Below are positions 6,918-14,579 of a DNA stretch of 27,738 bases, piece after piece. The translations under genes and the position numbers were made by a program. The number at the start of each line of letters is the position of its first letter. Positions within the stretch are counted from its first letter, which is position 1. This DNA is from an uncultured Desulfovibrio sp. Its GTDB lineage: Bacteria; Desulfobacterota; Desulfovibrionia; Desulfovibrionales; Desulfovibrionaceae. A model generated the notes under the pieces. It had not been told where the DNA came from, did no database searches, and saw nothing but the letters and a program-made list of their open reading frames with translations. Location: assembly GCA_900553145.1 (NCBI GenBank), contig USCL01000012.1, positions 1 to 27,738 on the forward strand. The letters run 5' to 3'.

Positions 6918-8288
6918 ATGCACTACGACGTAATCATCATCGGCGGAGGCCCCGGCGGCACCACGGCGGCGAAGGAACTGGCCGCCGGAGGCAAAAAGGT
7001 CGCCATCATCGAAGACAAACACTGGGGCGGCACCTGCCTGAACTGCGGCTGCATCCCCACCAAGATGCTCCTCGGCGCGACGGCCCCCCTCGGCCTCCTC
7101 AAGGCTCAGGAACGCCTGCGCACGATGAAGGGCTCCATCGACATCGACTACAAGGCGCTGCAAACCCGCGTGGGGCGCTTCCTCAAAGGTTCCAGCCAAA
7201 CCCTCGCCAAGGCCCTCGCCGCGGCGGGCATCACGCTGTATGAAGGGCGCGGCGTATGCGCGGGTAAGGGGCAGGTCATCGTCCGTTCCGAATCCGGCGA
7301 AGAAACGTTGACGTCCGGCAACATCATCCTTTCCTGCGGCTCGTCGAGCGCCTCCTTCCCCGGCCTCGCCCCCGACGGCGACGCGGTGCTCGACAGCACC
7401 GGCGTCCTCAACCTCCCCGATGTCCCGGAAAGCCTCATCATTGTGGGCGCGGGCGCCATCGGCCTTGAGCTTGGCGACTTCTTCGGCATGATGGGCTCCA
7501 AGGTCACCATCGTGGAAGCCGCCCCGCACATCGCCCCTACAGAAGACGCCGACATCGCCAAGGAAATGGATCGCGTCCAGAGCAAGGCGGGCCGTACCTG
7601 CATCACGGGCGTCATGGCGAAATCGTTGGTTACGAAGGGCGGGCAGGCCGAGCTGACCCTCGGCGACGGCCGCGTGCTGACCGCTTCCAAGGCGCTGGTC
7701 GCCGTGGGCCGCACCCCGAATACCGCCGGGCTCGATTGCGAAAAGGCGGGATGCGCGCTGAAGCGCCGCGGCTTCGTCGACGTGAACGGATGCCTTGAAG
7801 CCGCCGAAGGCGTCTATGCCATCGGCGACGTAAACGGCCTTACGCTGCTGGCCCATGCCGCCGACCATCAGGGCGCCTATGTCGCCCGGCGCATCCTCGG
7901 ACACGAAAAAGGCGAATACGTACCCGGCCCGGTTCCCTCCTGCATCTACGGCAGCACCGAGATCATGCGCGTCGGGCAGACCGCCAAGGCCCTGCTCGCC
8001 GAAGGCAAGGCCGTCGCCGTGTCGCAGGTGCCCCTGACCCTGAACCCCATCGCGCAGGCCGCCGGGGCTTCCGGCGGGTTCGTGAAGGTCGTATGGGACG
8101 GCGACGCCATTGCGGGCATCGCGGCCATCGGCCACGGCGTCTCCCACCTCGTCACCGTGGCGCAGCTGCTCATGGTCGGCGGGTATACGCCAGAAAAGCT
8201 GCATGAAGTCATGATCGGGCACCCCACGCTGGACGAAATCGTCCCCGCCGCCATCCGCGCGCCCCGCGTATCAGTGACCGAATCGTAA
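6918..8288 (+). CDS. lpd: Dihydrolipoyl dehydrogenase
   Basis: The 456-residue flavoprotein has the FAD dinucleotide fold at the N-terminus (IIIGGGPGGTTAA, 6-18), the redox-active pair in GGTCLNCGCIPTK (C40 and C45, with an extra Cys43 where most homologues have Val), a second dinucleotide fold for NAD (IIVGAGAIGLELGDFF, about 175-190), the FAD motif VYAIGDVNG, and the C-terminal catalytic dyad in GHPTLDEI. It oxidises dihydrolipoyl groups with NAD+, or runs the other way, on a carrier protein. The GcvH-like gene starts 28 bp downstream, so that product is its likely partner. The start at 6918 opens the Rossmann fold at the usual distance and follows GCGAGG. No 2-oxoacid dehydrogenase or glycine decarboxylase gene lies in the window. 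Confidence 0.92.
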   Translation: MHYDVIIIGGGPGGTTAAKELAAGGKKVAIIEDKHWGGTCLNCGCIPTKMLLGATAPLGLLKAQERLRTMKGSIDIDYKALQTRVGRFLKGSSQTLAKALAAAGITLYEGRGVCAGKGQVIVRSESGEETLTSGNIILSCGSSSASFPGLAPDGDAVLDSTGVLNLPDVPESLIIVGAGAIGLELGDFFGMMGSKVTIVEAAPHIAPTEDADIAKEMDRVQSKAGRTCITGVMAKSLVTKGGQAELTLGDGRVLTASKALVAVGRTPNTAGLDCEKAGCALKRRGFVDVNGCLEAAEGVYAIGDVNGLTLLAHAADHQGAYVARRILGHEKGEYVPGPVPSCIYGSTEIMRVGQTAKALLAEGKAVAVSQVPLTLNPIAQAAGASGGFVKVVWDGDAIAGIAAIGHGVSHLVTVAQLLMVGGYTPEKLHEVMIGHPTLDEIVPAAIRAPRVSVTES

Positions 8289-8316
8289 CATTGCTCAACC
8301 TCAAGGAGATCGCATC

Positions 8317-8700
8317 ATGAGCCTTACCTATCCCGACGACCGCTCCTACCACTCCGAACACCTCTGGGCCAAAGCGGAACCCGACGGGACCATGCTTGTC
8401 GGCATTACGGACTACGCGCAGGATCAGCTCGGCGGCGTCATCTTCATCGACCTCCCCGCCGTGGGCGACCACTTCAAGCAGGGCGTTTCCTGCGCCTCCA
8501 TCGAATCCGTGAAGATCACCTCCGATGCGATCATCCCGGTTTCCGGCGAAATCGTCGCCATCAACGACGCGCTGGCGGACGCGCCCGAACTGCTCAACGA
8601 CAGCCCCTATGAAAACGGCTGGCTCGTCCGCGTGAAGCCCGACGACCCGAACGAAGGCGGACGCATCACCGCCGCCGAATACGCCGCGCTGGTAGGGTAG
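8317..8700 (+). CDS. gcvH: GcvH-family lipoyl carrier protein
   Basis: The 127-residue product matches glycine cleavage H proteins in length and motifs: HSEHLWAKAEPDGTMLVGITDYAQDQLG near the N-terminus and IESVKITSDAIIPVSGEI around Lys66, the residue that would carry lipoate. AAGGAGA precedes the start, 28 bp after lpd. In the glycine cleavage system H shuttles aminomethyl groups between GcvP and GcvT, but neither gene is nearby. H-like proteins also act as stand-alone carriers, for example LbpA in sulfur oxidation. Given its neighbours (Lpd and a CxxC glutaredoxin domain), a thiol/disulfide relay is plausible. The symbol reflects homology and not a proven role. Confidence 0.88.
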   Translation: MSLTYPDDRSYHSEHLWAKAEPDGTMLVGITDYAQDQLGGVIFIDLPAVGDHFKQGVSCASIESVKITSDAIIPVSGEIVAINDALADAPELLNDSPYENGWLVRVKPDDPNEGGRITAAEYAALVG

Positions 8701-8702
8701 AC

Positions 8703-8845
8703 TTGTTTTGAAGGGACTTGGGGAGGGGGAGAAACTTTCTGAAGAAGGGATCCCCCCACGTTTCTCTTCCCCAAACCTGTCGGCGCGGCCCGCGCCCCCC
8801 TTCTCTTCAAAGACTTTCGCGCCTATCAAACCCCTTTCACAGCGT
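8703..8845 (+). repeat. Dispersed hairpin repeat, copy A
   Basis: Starting a few bases after the gcvH stop, a purine-rich arm (CTTGGGGAGGGGGAGAAAC) and its pyrimidine complement (GTTTCTCTTCCCCAA) flank a short inner dyad. A GC-rich tail (CTGTCGGCGCGGCCCGCGCC...) and TTCAAAGACTTTCG follow. The same architecture recurs at 13205, 21034 and 21285. It is sense to the upstream gene here. Confidence 0.7.
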
Positions 8846-8883
8846 TCCCCGGCACCATTCAGTGACGGTGCCTTACCTGAAGA

Positions 8884-8925
8884 AAAACGGCTTCCTTGAG
8901 GCAACGCCGCCAAGGAAGCCGTTTT
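8884..8925. terminator. Bidirectional terminator, perfect 15-bp stem
   Basis: AAAACGGCTTCCTTG (8884-8898) pairs perfectly with CAAGGAAGCCGTTTT (8911-8925). It lies between the convergent gcvH operon (plus) and the Fe-alcohol dehydrogenase gene (minus) and has A/T ends for both directions. Confidence 0.9.
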
Positions 8926-8983
8926 GAAGATGCGAGGGAGGTATTCCTTTGCCGGGCCGGGCAGTTCCCGGAAAAACGCCTTC

Positions 8984-10132
8984 CTAAAAAGCCTCCCCGT
9001 ACAATGCAGCAATCTCTTCGGGCGATGCCGGGCGCGGATTGCTGGCGGGGCTACCGCTGGCGACGGCTTCCCGCACCATCACGCCGAGCCGCGCGTCCAG
9101 CACCTCGCGGGAAAGCAGATCCCGCAGCCGGGGGATGCGCAATTCCCGTACCAGACGGCTCACGATGCCGAGCCCGGCCTGCGCCGTTTCCAGATCCGTT
9201 TCCGCCGGGGCCGCGCCCATCGCTTCCGCCAGACGCGCGTACCGTTCCGGCGCGCCGGAAAGCGAAAAGCCCATGACCGTTTCCAGCAATACGGCATTGC
9301 TCACGCCGTGCGGTATGCCGAACTTCGCCCCAAGCGGGCGGGCCATGCCGTGCACCAGCGCCACGGAACTGTTGGTGAAGGCGATTCCCGCCTCAAGCGA
9401 GCCGAGCAGGCATTCGCGGCGGGCAACGGCATCATCCGGCTTGGCGAACGCCACAGGCAGAAACCGGGCAAGCCGCCCCGCAGCCCGCAAGGAAAAGCCG
9501 ACGGTCAGTTCCGTGGCCTTGCGGGAGACGCAGGATTCGATGGCATGCGTCAGGGCGTCTACGCCCGTGGCCGCCGTCAGCGCCGGGGGCATGCCGTAGG
9601 TCAGCAGCGGATCGAGAATGGCGATTTCCGGGACGAGATACATGGAAATGACGAGCAGTTTCTCGTGGGCGGCTTCCTCGGTGATGATCGTGGTGCCCGA
9701 AACCTCGCTTCCGGAACCTGCCGTCGTCGGGATGGCGATGATCGGCACGCCGGGATTCGGCACCTTGCCCACGCCCGCGTACTCCCGGACGGCCCCCCCG
9801 TTGGCGTCGAGCAGGCTCACGGCCTTGGCCACGTCGATGGGCCCGCCGCCACCGCAGGCCACGATGGCACCGCACCGCTCCCGCCTGAACAGGTCAAGCG
9901 CTTCGGCGACATGCCGGTCGGTCGGCTCGGACGGGATATCCGAATAGACCGCGCCGAGCAGCCCAGCCTCGCGCAGGGACCGGAGCACGGGCTCCACGAC
10001 GCCGGAACGCCGCAGGAACGGCCCCGTGATCACGAGCGCCCGTCCCCTCCCCCATTGTTTGGCGAACAGGCCCGCCGAAGCGGCTTTCCCCTCTCCGAAG
10101 ACGATGCCTTTCGGCGAAAACCAGTTCCACAT
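8984..10132 (-). CDS. Iron-containing alcohol dehydrogenase
   Basis: The product (382 residues from this start) belongs to the group III, Fe-type alcohol dehydrogenases, which interconvert alcohols and aldehydes with NAD(P). Visible are the nucleotide-binding GGGGPIDVAK, the PTTAGSGSEVSG loop, and metal-ligand regions GVDALTHAIE and VHGMARPLGAKFGIPHG (Asp and three His). A longer start at 10150 is possible, but GGGGGAAAGC directly before the ATG at 10132 is a better ribosome site. In sulfidogens such enzymes use ethanol, 1,3-propanediol or related alcohols; the substrate is not readable here. It is transcribed alone, with its own leader and terminator. It probably has no regulatory tie to the nickel importer upstream. 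Confidence 0.88.
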   Translation of the reverse strand: MWNWFSPKGIVFGEGKAASAGLFAKQWGRGRALVITGPFLRRSGVVEPVLRSLREAGLLGAVYSDIPSEPTDRHVAEALDLFRRERCGAIVACGGGGPIDVAKAVSLLDANGGAVREYAGVGKVPNPGVPIIAIPTTAGSGSEVSGTTIITEEAAHEKLLVISMYLVPEIAILDPLLTYGMPPALTAATGVDALTHAIESCVSRKATELTVGFSLRAAGRLARFLPVAFAKPDDAVARRECLLGSLEAGIAFTNSSVALVHGMARPLGAKFGIPHGVSNAVLLETVMGFSLSGAPERYARLAEAMGAAPAETDLETAQAGLGIVSRLVRELRIPRLRDLLSREVLDARLGVMVREAVASGSPASNPRPASPEEIAALYGEAF

Positions 10133-10442
10133 GCTTTCCCCCGTTTTCATGCCGCCTTACGCGCGACACGGATTTCCGAAGGGGCTTCTTAGAGCCATTT
10201 TAAACGAAATCGCCCTCGCCACACGCAGGTGTGGCGCGCCGCGAACTGGCGTGGATTCTGGCGAAAACGACGTGTTTCACCAGAATGCCGCCTTTGAAAC
10301 GGGTAACGTTCAAAGGCAATCCGCTCCAGAGGGTGTCGTCGTATTTTTTCAATATATTGATTTTATTATATAAACATCATTCGCGCCATTTGTAGCCATA
10401 TCAATACCATCAATATATGAACCAGTCTTTTGACGGCACGGT
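10133..10442 (-). other. Alcohol dehydrogenase leader and promoter region with several dyads
   Basis: This 310-bp gap has an AT-rich half next to nikO and a half with three hairpins: CCACAC/GTGTGG (10219-10234), ATTCTGG...CCAGAAT (10255-10286) and GCCTTTGAA/TTCAAAGGC (10290-10317, perfect). The AT-rich part holds the palindrome CAATATATTG (about 10350) and a related ATCAATATATGA near 10409. The hairpins would be in the mRNA leader of the alcohol dehydrogenase gene. Confidence 0.5.
10376..10404 (-). promoter_or_regulatory. Candidate sigma-70 promoter for alcohol dehydrogenase gene
   Basis: On the minus strand TTGATA (10404-10399), a 17-bp spacer and AATGAT (10381-10376) fit a -35/-10 pair. 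The related AT-rich palindromic motifs TCAATATAT on both sides could be operator sites. Confidence 0.35.
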
Positions 10443-11162
10443 CTAGTGTTCGTGCGGCTTGTTGCCGAGAGGATGCACATGCATATGGGCATGCGCGTGC
10501 GACGGCGCGGCGTCCGTGAAATGCCGCCCCTCAACCGTCAGGTATTCGGAAGAGGTTTCGGCCAAGAAGTCCCAGTCGTGGGAAATGATGATACGGGCCG
10601 TGGGGATGGTTTTCAAGACGCCGATGATCCGTTGCCGCGCCTCGGGGTCCAGCCCGTTGGTGGGCTCGTCGAGCAAAAGCGCCTCCGGTTCCATCACGAG
10701 GACCGTGGCCAGCGACACAAGCTTCTTCTCCCCGCCGGACAGGCGGTGCGTCAGCCGGTTCTCGAACCCGGACAGCCCCAGCCGCTCCAGCGTGGCCGTC
10801 GCGCGCTCCCGGGCCTCATCCTGCGAACAGCCCTGATTCAACGGGCCGAAGGCCACATCCTCTAAAACGGTGGGGCAAAAAAGCTGATCCTCGGCATGCT
10901 GAAGGACCAGCCCCACCTTGCAGCGCAATTCCCGAAAGTCCTTTTCCGTTTCCAGAGGCCGCCCATGAAACAGGATGCGGCCCTCCTGCGGCGCCGCCAG
11001 CCCCATGATCAGCCGGAAAAACGTGGTCTTGCCGCTTCCGTTCGGGCCGTACAGGCCGATCTTCCGTTCGGGGTACAGGGCGAAATCCATATCCCGGAAG
11101 ACCTGACGCCCCCCGGGGTACGTAAACGAAACATGTTCCAACGCGAAAAGAGGTTCAGCCAC
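10443..11162 (-). CDS. nikO: Nickel/cobalt ECF transporter ATPase with His-rich tail
   Basis: The 239-residue ABC ATPase energises the NikMLQ membrane complex. Walker A is GPNGSGKTT (39-47), the signature is LSGGEKK, Walker B is ALLLDEPTNGLD, and the H-loop is IIISHDWDF. The C-terminus carries SHAHAHMHVHPLGNKPHEH, seven histidines in 19 residues, probably a nickel-binding or nickel-sensing tail on the cytoplasmic side. The start is a GTG at 11162 overlapping the end of the nikQ frame by 8 bases, with GGAG upstream; an ATG further up lies deep inside nikQ and was rejected. Last gene of the importer operon. Cobalt (CbiO) is the alternative substrate. Confidence 0.9.
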   Translation of the reverse strand: MAEPLFALEHVSFTYPGGRQVFRDMDFALYPERKIGLYGPNGSGKTTFFRLIMGLAAPQEGRILFHGRPLETEKDFRELRCKVGLVLQHAEDQLFCPTVLEDVAFGPLNQGCSQDEARERATATLERLGLSGFENRLTHRLSGGEKKLVSLATVLVMEPEALLLDEPTNGLDPEARQRIIGVLKTIPTARIIISHDWDFLAETSSEYLTVEGRHFTDAAPSHAHAHMHVHPLGNKPHEH

Positions 11163-11922
11163 GGGGGAACTCCAGATACAGATCGAAGGCCACAAGGAAC
11201 GCCACGCACGCGAACGCCGCCACGGCGAACACGGCATCGCGGGATGTGGCCCGGAAAGCGGTCACGGACTGAAAACGGCCGGAAAAGCCGCGCAGGATCA
11301 TGGCTTCATAGACCCGCACGGAGCGGTCGAAACTCTGCACAAAAACCATGCCGAGCATGTTGCCGAAAGCCCGGTACGTATGCATGTTGGTTCTGGGCAC
11401 GAACCCGCGCAGCCGCGCCGCCATGTGCAGCTTGTGCCACTCGTCGGAAATGACATGCAGGTAGCGGTACGTGAACAGGAACAGGAAGACCAGCTTGGAA
11501 GGGAAACGCAGCCGCTCCAGCGCGTAGCCGATGGTCGGGGAATCCATCGTCGCCACCAGCGCGAGGAACGTCATGACGATGGCATTGGACTTGACGGTCA
11601 CAAGCAGGGTCAGCAGCGTGCCCGCCCGGCTGACCTCCAGCGGCCCCCATGTGGCGATGGCCTCCCCGCCCGAAGTCAGGGGGACCGTCAGCCAGAGGAA
11701 CACGATGAACACGTTGACCACGGCCAGCCGCCGGAATACGGCCCGCAGCGGTGGCCTGCTCAGGGCGAGGAGCAGAGCGGCCATGCCGAGGCCGAACCAC
11801 GCCGCCCCGGGAGTCCGCACCACGGCCAGACACACGGCGCAGGCGAACGCCGCCACCAGACGAAATCTGGGGTCGACGGCGTGCACCAAAGAGCGCCCAT
11901 GGGCAAACGGTTCGTCAAACAT
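11155..11922 (-). CDS. nikQ: Nickel/cobalt ECF transporter transmembrane protein (T component)
   Basis: The 255-residue membrane protein has the CbiQ/NikQ N-terminus (FAHGRSLVHAVDPRFRL), about five hydrophobic segments, and two Ala-Arg-Gly coupling motifs, AARLRGF and MILRGFSG, which contact the ATPase. It couples ATP hydrolysis by NikO to the substrate-binding NikM. Its ATG overlaps the nikL stop by one base (TGATG), indicating translational coupling. It lies between nikL and nikO in the order expected for NikKMLQO systems. Confidence 0.9.
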   Translation of the reverse strand: MFDEPFAHGRSLVHAVDPRFRLVAAFACAVCLAVVRTPGAAWFGLGMAALLLALSRPPLRAVFRRLAVVNVFIVFLWLTVPLTSGGEAIATWGPLEVSRAGTLLTLLVTVKSNAIVMTFLALVATMDSPTIGYALERLRFPSKLVFLFLFTYRYLHVISDEWHKLHMAARLRGFVPRTNMHTYRAFGNMLGMVFVQSFDRSVRVYEAMILRGFSGRFQSVTAFRATSRDAVFAVAAFACVAFLVAFDLYLEFPRG

Positions 11923-12566
11923 CAGGGACGGCGCCTCAGATAGGCCGCTATGCCGATCAGGCCGAAAATCCAGCCGATGCCCCCGATGATGTCCCGGAGG
12001 TTCGGCCCGGCTTCCGTCTGTTCCGCGAGCATGCGCTTGATGGGGGACAATTTGGCGTCCAGCGCGGCGTCGACGATGCGCTCGATCTCGGCGGGCGTCG
12101 CGCCGCCGGAAACCGCCGCAACCGGAGAAGCGGCGGAGGAAGCCGAAGGAGCCGCCTGTCCGGAGGCCGAAGTGGCCGGGGCGGTCTCTGCGGCGGCGAC
12201 CGCGACGGCCTTCGGCGTCCCCGAGGCGGCCAGCTCGTCGGCGGATACGGTCCAGTCGTTCTGGTGCCCCTCCCCGGCGATGATCCGGATGTTGAGATCA
12301 TGCCCGGCTTCGCGGAGTTCCGCCGTCACCGGGAACCGGAACACGCCGTTGCCGTCCGTGGCCCCCTGCAGCAGCTTCGCGCCGGTCGCCGCGTCAAAGA
12401 CCTCCACGGTTCCCTGCTTGACCTTCTGGCTCCTGTTGAACCCGCACTCGACCTGCACGGCGTCCCCATCCACAAAGGCGAAGATATTCACGCGGTGCGC
12501 CGAAGCGAACGGGACTCCGGCGAGCACGAGGCACAGCGCCATGCACCAAAGGCGAAAAATACGCAT
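11922..12566 (-). CDS. nikL: Nickel transporter accessory protein NikL
   Basis: The 214-residue protein has a signal peptide (MRIFRLWCMALCLVLAG..., cleavage expected after ASA, residue 23), leaving His24 at the mature N-terminus (HRVNIFAFVDG). An Ig-like/carboxypeptidase-regulatory-type domain follows (VQVECGF to about residue 110), then an Ala/Ser/Pro-rich linker, a short helical stretch and a C-terminal membrane anchor (GWIFGLIGIAAYL) with an RRR stop. NikL replaces NikN in delta-proteobacterial importers and presents metal at the outer face of the membrane. The start at 12566 opens the signal peptide after AAGGAAGGG; longer frames to 13523 are spurious. It lies 11 bp after nikM. Confidence 0.82.
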   Translation of the reverse strand: MRIFRLWCMALCLVLAGVPFASAHRVNIFAFVDGDAVQVECGFNRSQKVKQGTVEVFDAATGAKLLQGATDGNGVFRFPVTAELREAGHDLNIRIIAGEGHQNDWTVSADELAASGTPKAVAVAAAETAPATSASGQAAPSASSAASPVAAVSGGATPAEIERIVDAALDAKLSPIKRMLAEQTEAGPNLRDIIGGIGWIFGLIGIAAYLRRRP

Positions 12567-12577
12567 GTCCCTTCCTT

Positions 12578-13180
12578 TTACTTGGAGCATTGGAGGATCT
12601 CCGGGCGGACCTTGGCGATGAACGAAACCGCCAGCGCGGTGATCACGCCTTCCACGATCATGACCGGGATGTGCGCCAGAAACAAAATCTGAGCGGTACG
12701 CAGGAACCCTTCCTCGCTGAAGCTCAAGGACAGGGCCGTCAGCAGCCCGGCCCCGGCGACGGAGAGCGCGCCGCAGCAAAACGCGCCGATGGCCCGCTGG
12801 CGCGCGGACTTCAGCAGCATGGGGCGGAACACGTAGTAGCAGACGACCGCCGGGAAAGCCATGTTGAACGTGTTCACCCCGATCACGGTGATGCCGCCGT
12901 ACTGGAACAGGATAGCCTGAAGCATGAGGGCCACGAAAATGGACGGGAACGCCGCCCATCCGAGCAGCATGCCGAGAAGCCCGTTCAGGATGAGGTGTAC
13001 GCTGCTCGGGCCGACGGGCACATGGATAAGCGACCCCACGAAAAAGGCCGCCGCCAGAATAGCCACCGTCATCAGCCTGTCGTAATTCAGTTTCCGCAGC
13101 CCGATGGCGATGCCGCCCGCCGCCAGCACCGCGCCCGTGCCAAGGACCATCGGGGAAAGCACCCCTTCCGAAATATGCAT
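12578..13180 (-). CDS. nikM: Nickel ECF transporter substrate-binding protein
   Basis: The 200-residue membrane protein starts MHISEGVLSP, the CbiM/NikM signature in which the free N-terminus and His2 enter the membrane and bind the metal. His53 and His62 (LIHVPVGPSSVHLILNGLLG) supply further ligand positions. About six hydrophobic helices are visible. The neighbours NikK, NikL, NikQ and NikO make nickel the likely substrate; cobalt is the alternative. GAAGGTGA precedes the ATG. In sulfidogens nickel is needed for NiFe hydrogenases, CO dehydrogenase and urease. A hairpin repeat of 150 bp lies just upstream. Confidence 0.92.
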   Translation of the reverse strand: MHISEGVLSPMVLGTGAVLAAGGIAIGLRKLNYDRLMTVAILAAAFFVGSLIHVPVGPSSVHLILNGLLGMLLGWAAFPSIFVALMLQAILFQYGGITVIGVNTFNMAFPAVVCYYVFRPMLLKSARQRAIGAFCCGALSVAGAGLLTALSLSFSEEGFLRTAQILFLAHIPVMIVEGVITALAVSFIAKVRPEILQCSK

Positions 13181-13204
13181 GGTTCACCTTCGGATCGTTT
13201 GTCT

Positions 13205-13345
13205 CGGGAGGGGGACTTGGGGGAAGGAGGAAAACGTTCTCCAGAAAGCTGTCCTCCTTCCCCCAAGCCTGCCGGCGCGGCTCCCCCGCACCCCCTCCTC
13301 TCTCCCTCCCAAGACTTTTACCCTTATCAATCCCTGTTGCGGGCT
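13205..13345 (+). repeat. Dispersed hairpin repeat, copy B
   Basis: CTTGGGGGAAGGAGGA and TCCTCCTTCCCCCAAG form a perfect 16-bp stem. A tail follows (CCTGCCGGCGCGGCTCCCCC, then CTCCCAAGACTTTTAC). It is antisense to the nickel operon and lies between nikK and the nikM start codon, where it would form a leader hairpin in that transcript. Confidence 0.7.
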
Positions 13346-13449
13346 TTCCCTTATCTTGGAAATCAACGGAGCACCCGCCGCGCGGCCTCCCACGAGCCGC
13401 CATGCTGCGGGGAGGCGGGGGAAACGCCCGCGCCTCTTTCCTTTGCGCC

Positions 13450-14220
13450 CTACTTCTTGACAGGATCGACGAACTCGGCCCACAGGACGGCGCCGAGCTC
13501 GACGTTCTTGGGCGCGCCGTCATGATCGAGCTTCTCGTCGGCGGTATTCAGCGCGGCGAACCCCCACCAGCCCGCGAAAGGCACGGCATAGGTGAATACG
13601 CCGTTGGCGTCGGCCTTCACGACCTGCGTCACCATATAGTCGTTGGGCGCTTCGTATTTCTTGTCCTTGTTGTACAGCTCGACTTCCACGTCGGCACCGG
13701 GCACGGGCTTGCCGTCCAGCAGCACCTGCCCCTGAAACACGTTGCCCGCATAATTGCCGAAGGGCCGGGTCAGGGGGACGATTTCCGTCTTGAGCCCGGC
13801 GGGCTCATCCCAGCCTTCCTCGTCGCCGAACGCCGCCACGTATGCCTTGGTATAGTGGACGATATAACAGTCCTCGGCGGGTTCCCAATAGGGCTGCGGC
13901 TCCATAACGAACTGGTAGACGCCGGGCCGCTTGATCGCATATTGCGCGGTCCAGCCGTCGTGATCCACGATTTTCTTGGCTTTGAGGCCCGACTTCAGGT
14001 CTTCGGCCTTGCCGTTGGCGATGACCCGCACCGATTTCGGCATGGCCAGCGGCATGCCCTGCATTTCCATCGGATGCGTAAAAGACAAATCCAACGTGAC
14101 ATCGGCGTCCTTCTTATCCGTCACCGTGTCCGCAGAAGGGATGACCATGCCGAAGTGCGCAAGCGCGACGCCGGAAACCGAAAGCATCATGGCGCAACTC
14201 ATCAGAAACGTTTTCCACAT
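13450..14220 (-). CDS. nikK: DUF4198 nickel-uptake periplasmic protein NikK
   Basis: The 256-residue protein has a signal peptide (MWKTFLMSCAMMLSVSG..., cleavage after ALA, residue 21), giving mature His22 (HFGMVIPSAD). The rest matches the DUF4198 beta-sandwich family: FTHPMEMQGMPLAMP, GVYQFVMEPQPYWEPAED, and a second Ig-like part with GQVLLDGKPVPGADVEVE. NikK is thought to bind nickel in the periplasm and pass it to the NikML membrane part. AAGGAGATTCGGTT before ATG 14220 fixes the start; an extension to 14361 uses GTG and lacks a signal. It is first in the NikKMLQO order, 269 bp before nikM, with a hairpin repeat between. Confidence 0.82.
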   Translation of the reverse strand: MWKTFLMSCAMMLSVSGVALAHFGMVIPSADTVTDKKDADVTLDLSFTHPMEMQGMPLAMPKSVRVIANGKAEDLKSGLKAKKIVDHDGWTAQYAIKRPGVYQFVMEPQPYWEPAEDCYIVHYTKAYVAAFGDEEGWDEPAGLKTEIVPLTRPFGNYAGNVFQGQVLLDGKPVPGADVEVELYNKDKKYEAPNDYMVTQVVKADANGVFTYAVPFAGWWGFAALNTADEKLDHDGAPKNVELGAVLWAEFVDPVKK

Positions 14221-14521
14221 AACCGAATCTCCTTGTGTCAGGCCGACGACGGCCAAAAGGGCAAAAAGGCACGCCACCGTGCCGTAGAGACAGGGGTAAC
14301 ACAATACAGAGAAAAGTAACAACAGAGAATCGATGATTTTCCTCCTATATTTCCTTTCCACTGGATTTTAAAGAAATCCGCAGGATGCCCAGCCCACCGG
14401 AAGCAACAGCCGCAGCACATACGCGGAACGCGTGACACATACGGAACCGCCCCCGCATACGCGGCTCCATGCCCGCAGCCCCGCCGTTGCCCTCCCGCTC
14501 CGTGCGGCATGGCGCAGCCGC
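14221..14521 (-). other. nikK upstream region
   Basis: This gap of about 300 bp holds no gene. It contains the GTAACA direct repeats described separately, and another direct repeat CACATACG(C)GGAAC at about 14417 and 14438. No cobalamin or NiCo riboswitch consensus was recognised. A TAAAAT box at 14366-14371 (minus strand) is a weak -10 candidate. Confidence 0.4.
14296..14322 (-). promoter_or_regulatory. GTAACA(C/A) direct repeat, possible metal-regulator site
   Basis: GTAACAC (14296-14302) and GTAACAA (14316-14322) are separated by 13 bp, so the period is exactly two helical turns, about 75-100 bp before nikK. The half-site resembles the GTGTTAC/GTAACAC half-sites reported for NikR of delta-proteobacteria, but here they are direct and not inverted. 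Assignment is tentative. Confidence 0.3.
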
Positions 14522-14555
14522 AAAAAAAAGAGAGGAGCCTCCCGGGTCCTCTCTT
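14522..14555 (-). terminator. Rho-independent terminator of universal stress protein gene
   Basis: On the minus strand AAGAGAGGA (14555-14547) pairs with TCCTCTCTT (14536-14528) and is followed by a run of T. It begins 25 bp after the stop codon of the gene ending at 14580. Confidence 0.9.
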
Positions 14556-14579
14556 GATGGCGGTTGCTTTTCGGGTGGC

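Noticed and set aside
12567..13523. Long N-terminal extension of the NikL frame
   Set aside because: It runs antiparallel in frame through nikM and a hairpin repeat; the signal peptide start at 12566 with a ribosome site is clearly correct.
14221..14521. Cobalamin or NiCo riboswitch upstream of the nickel operon
   Set aside because: No recognisable conserved core of either class was found on the minus strand.
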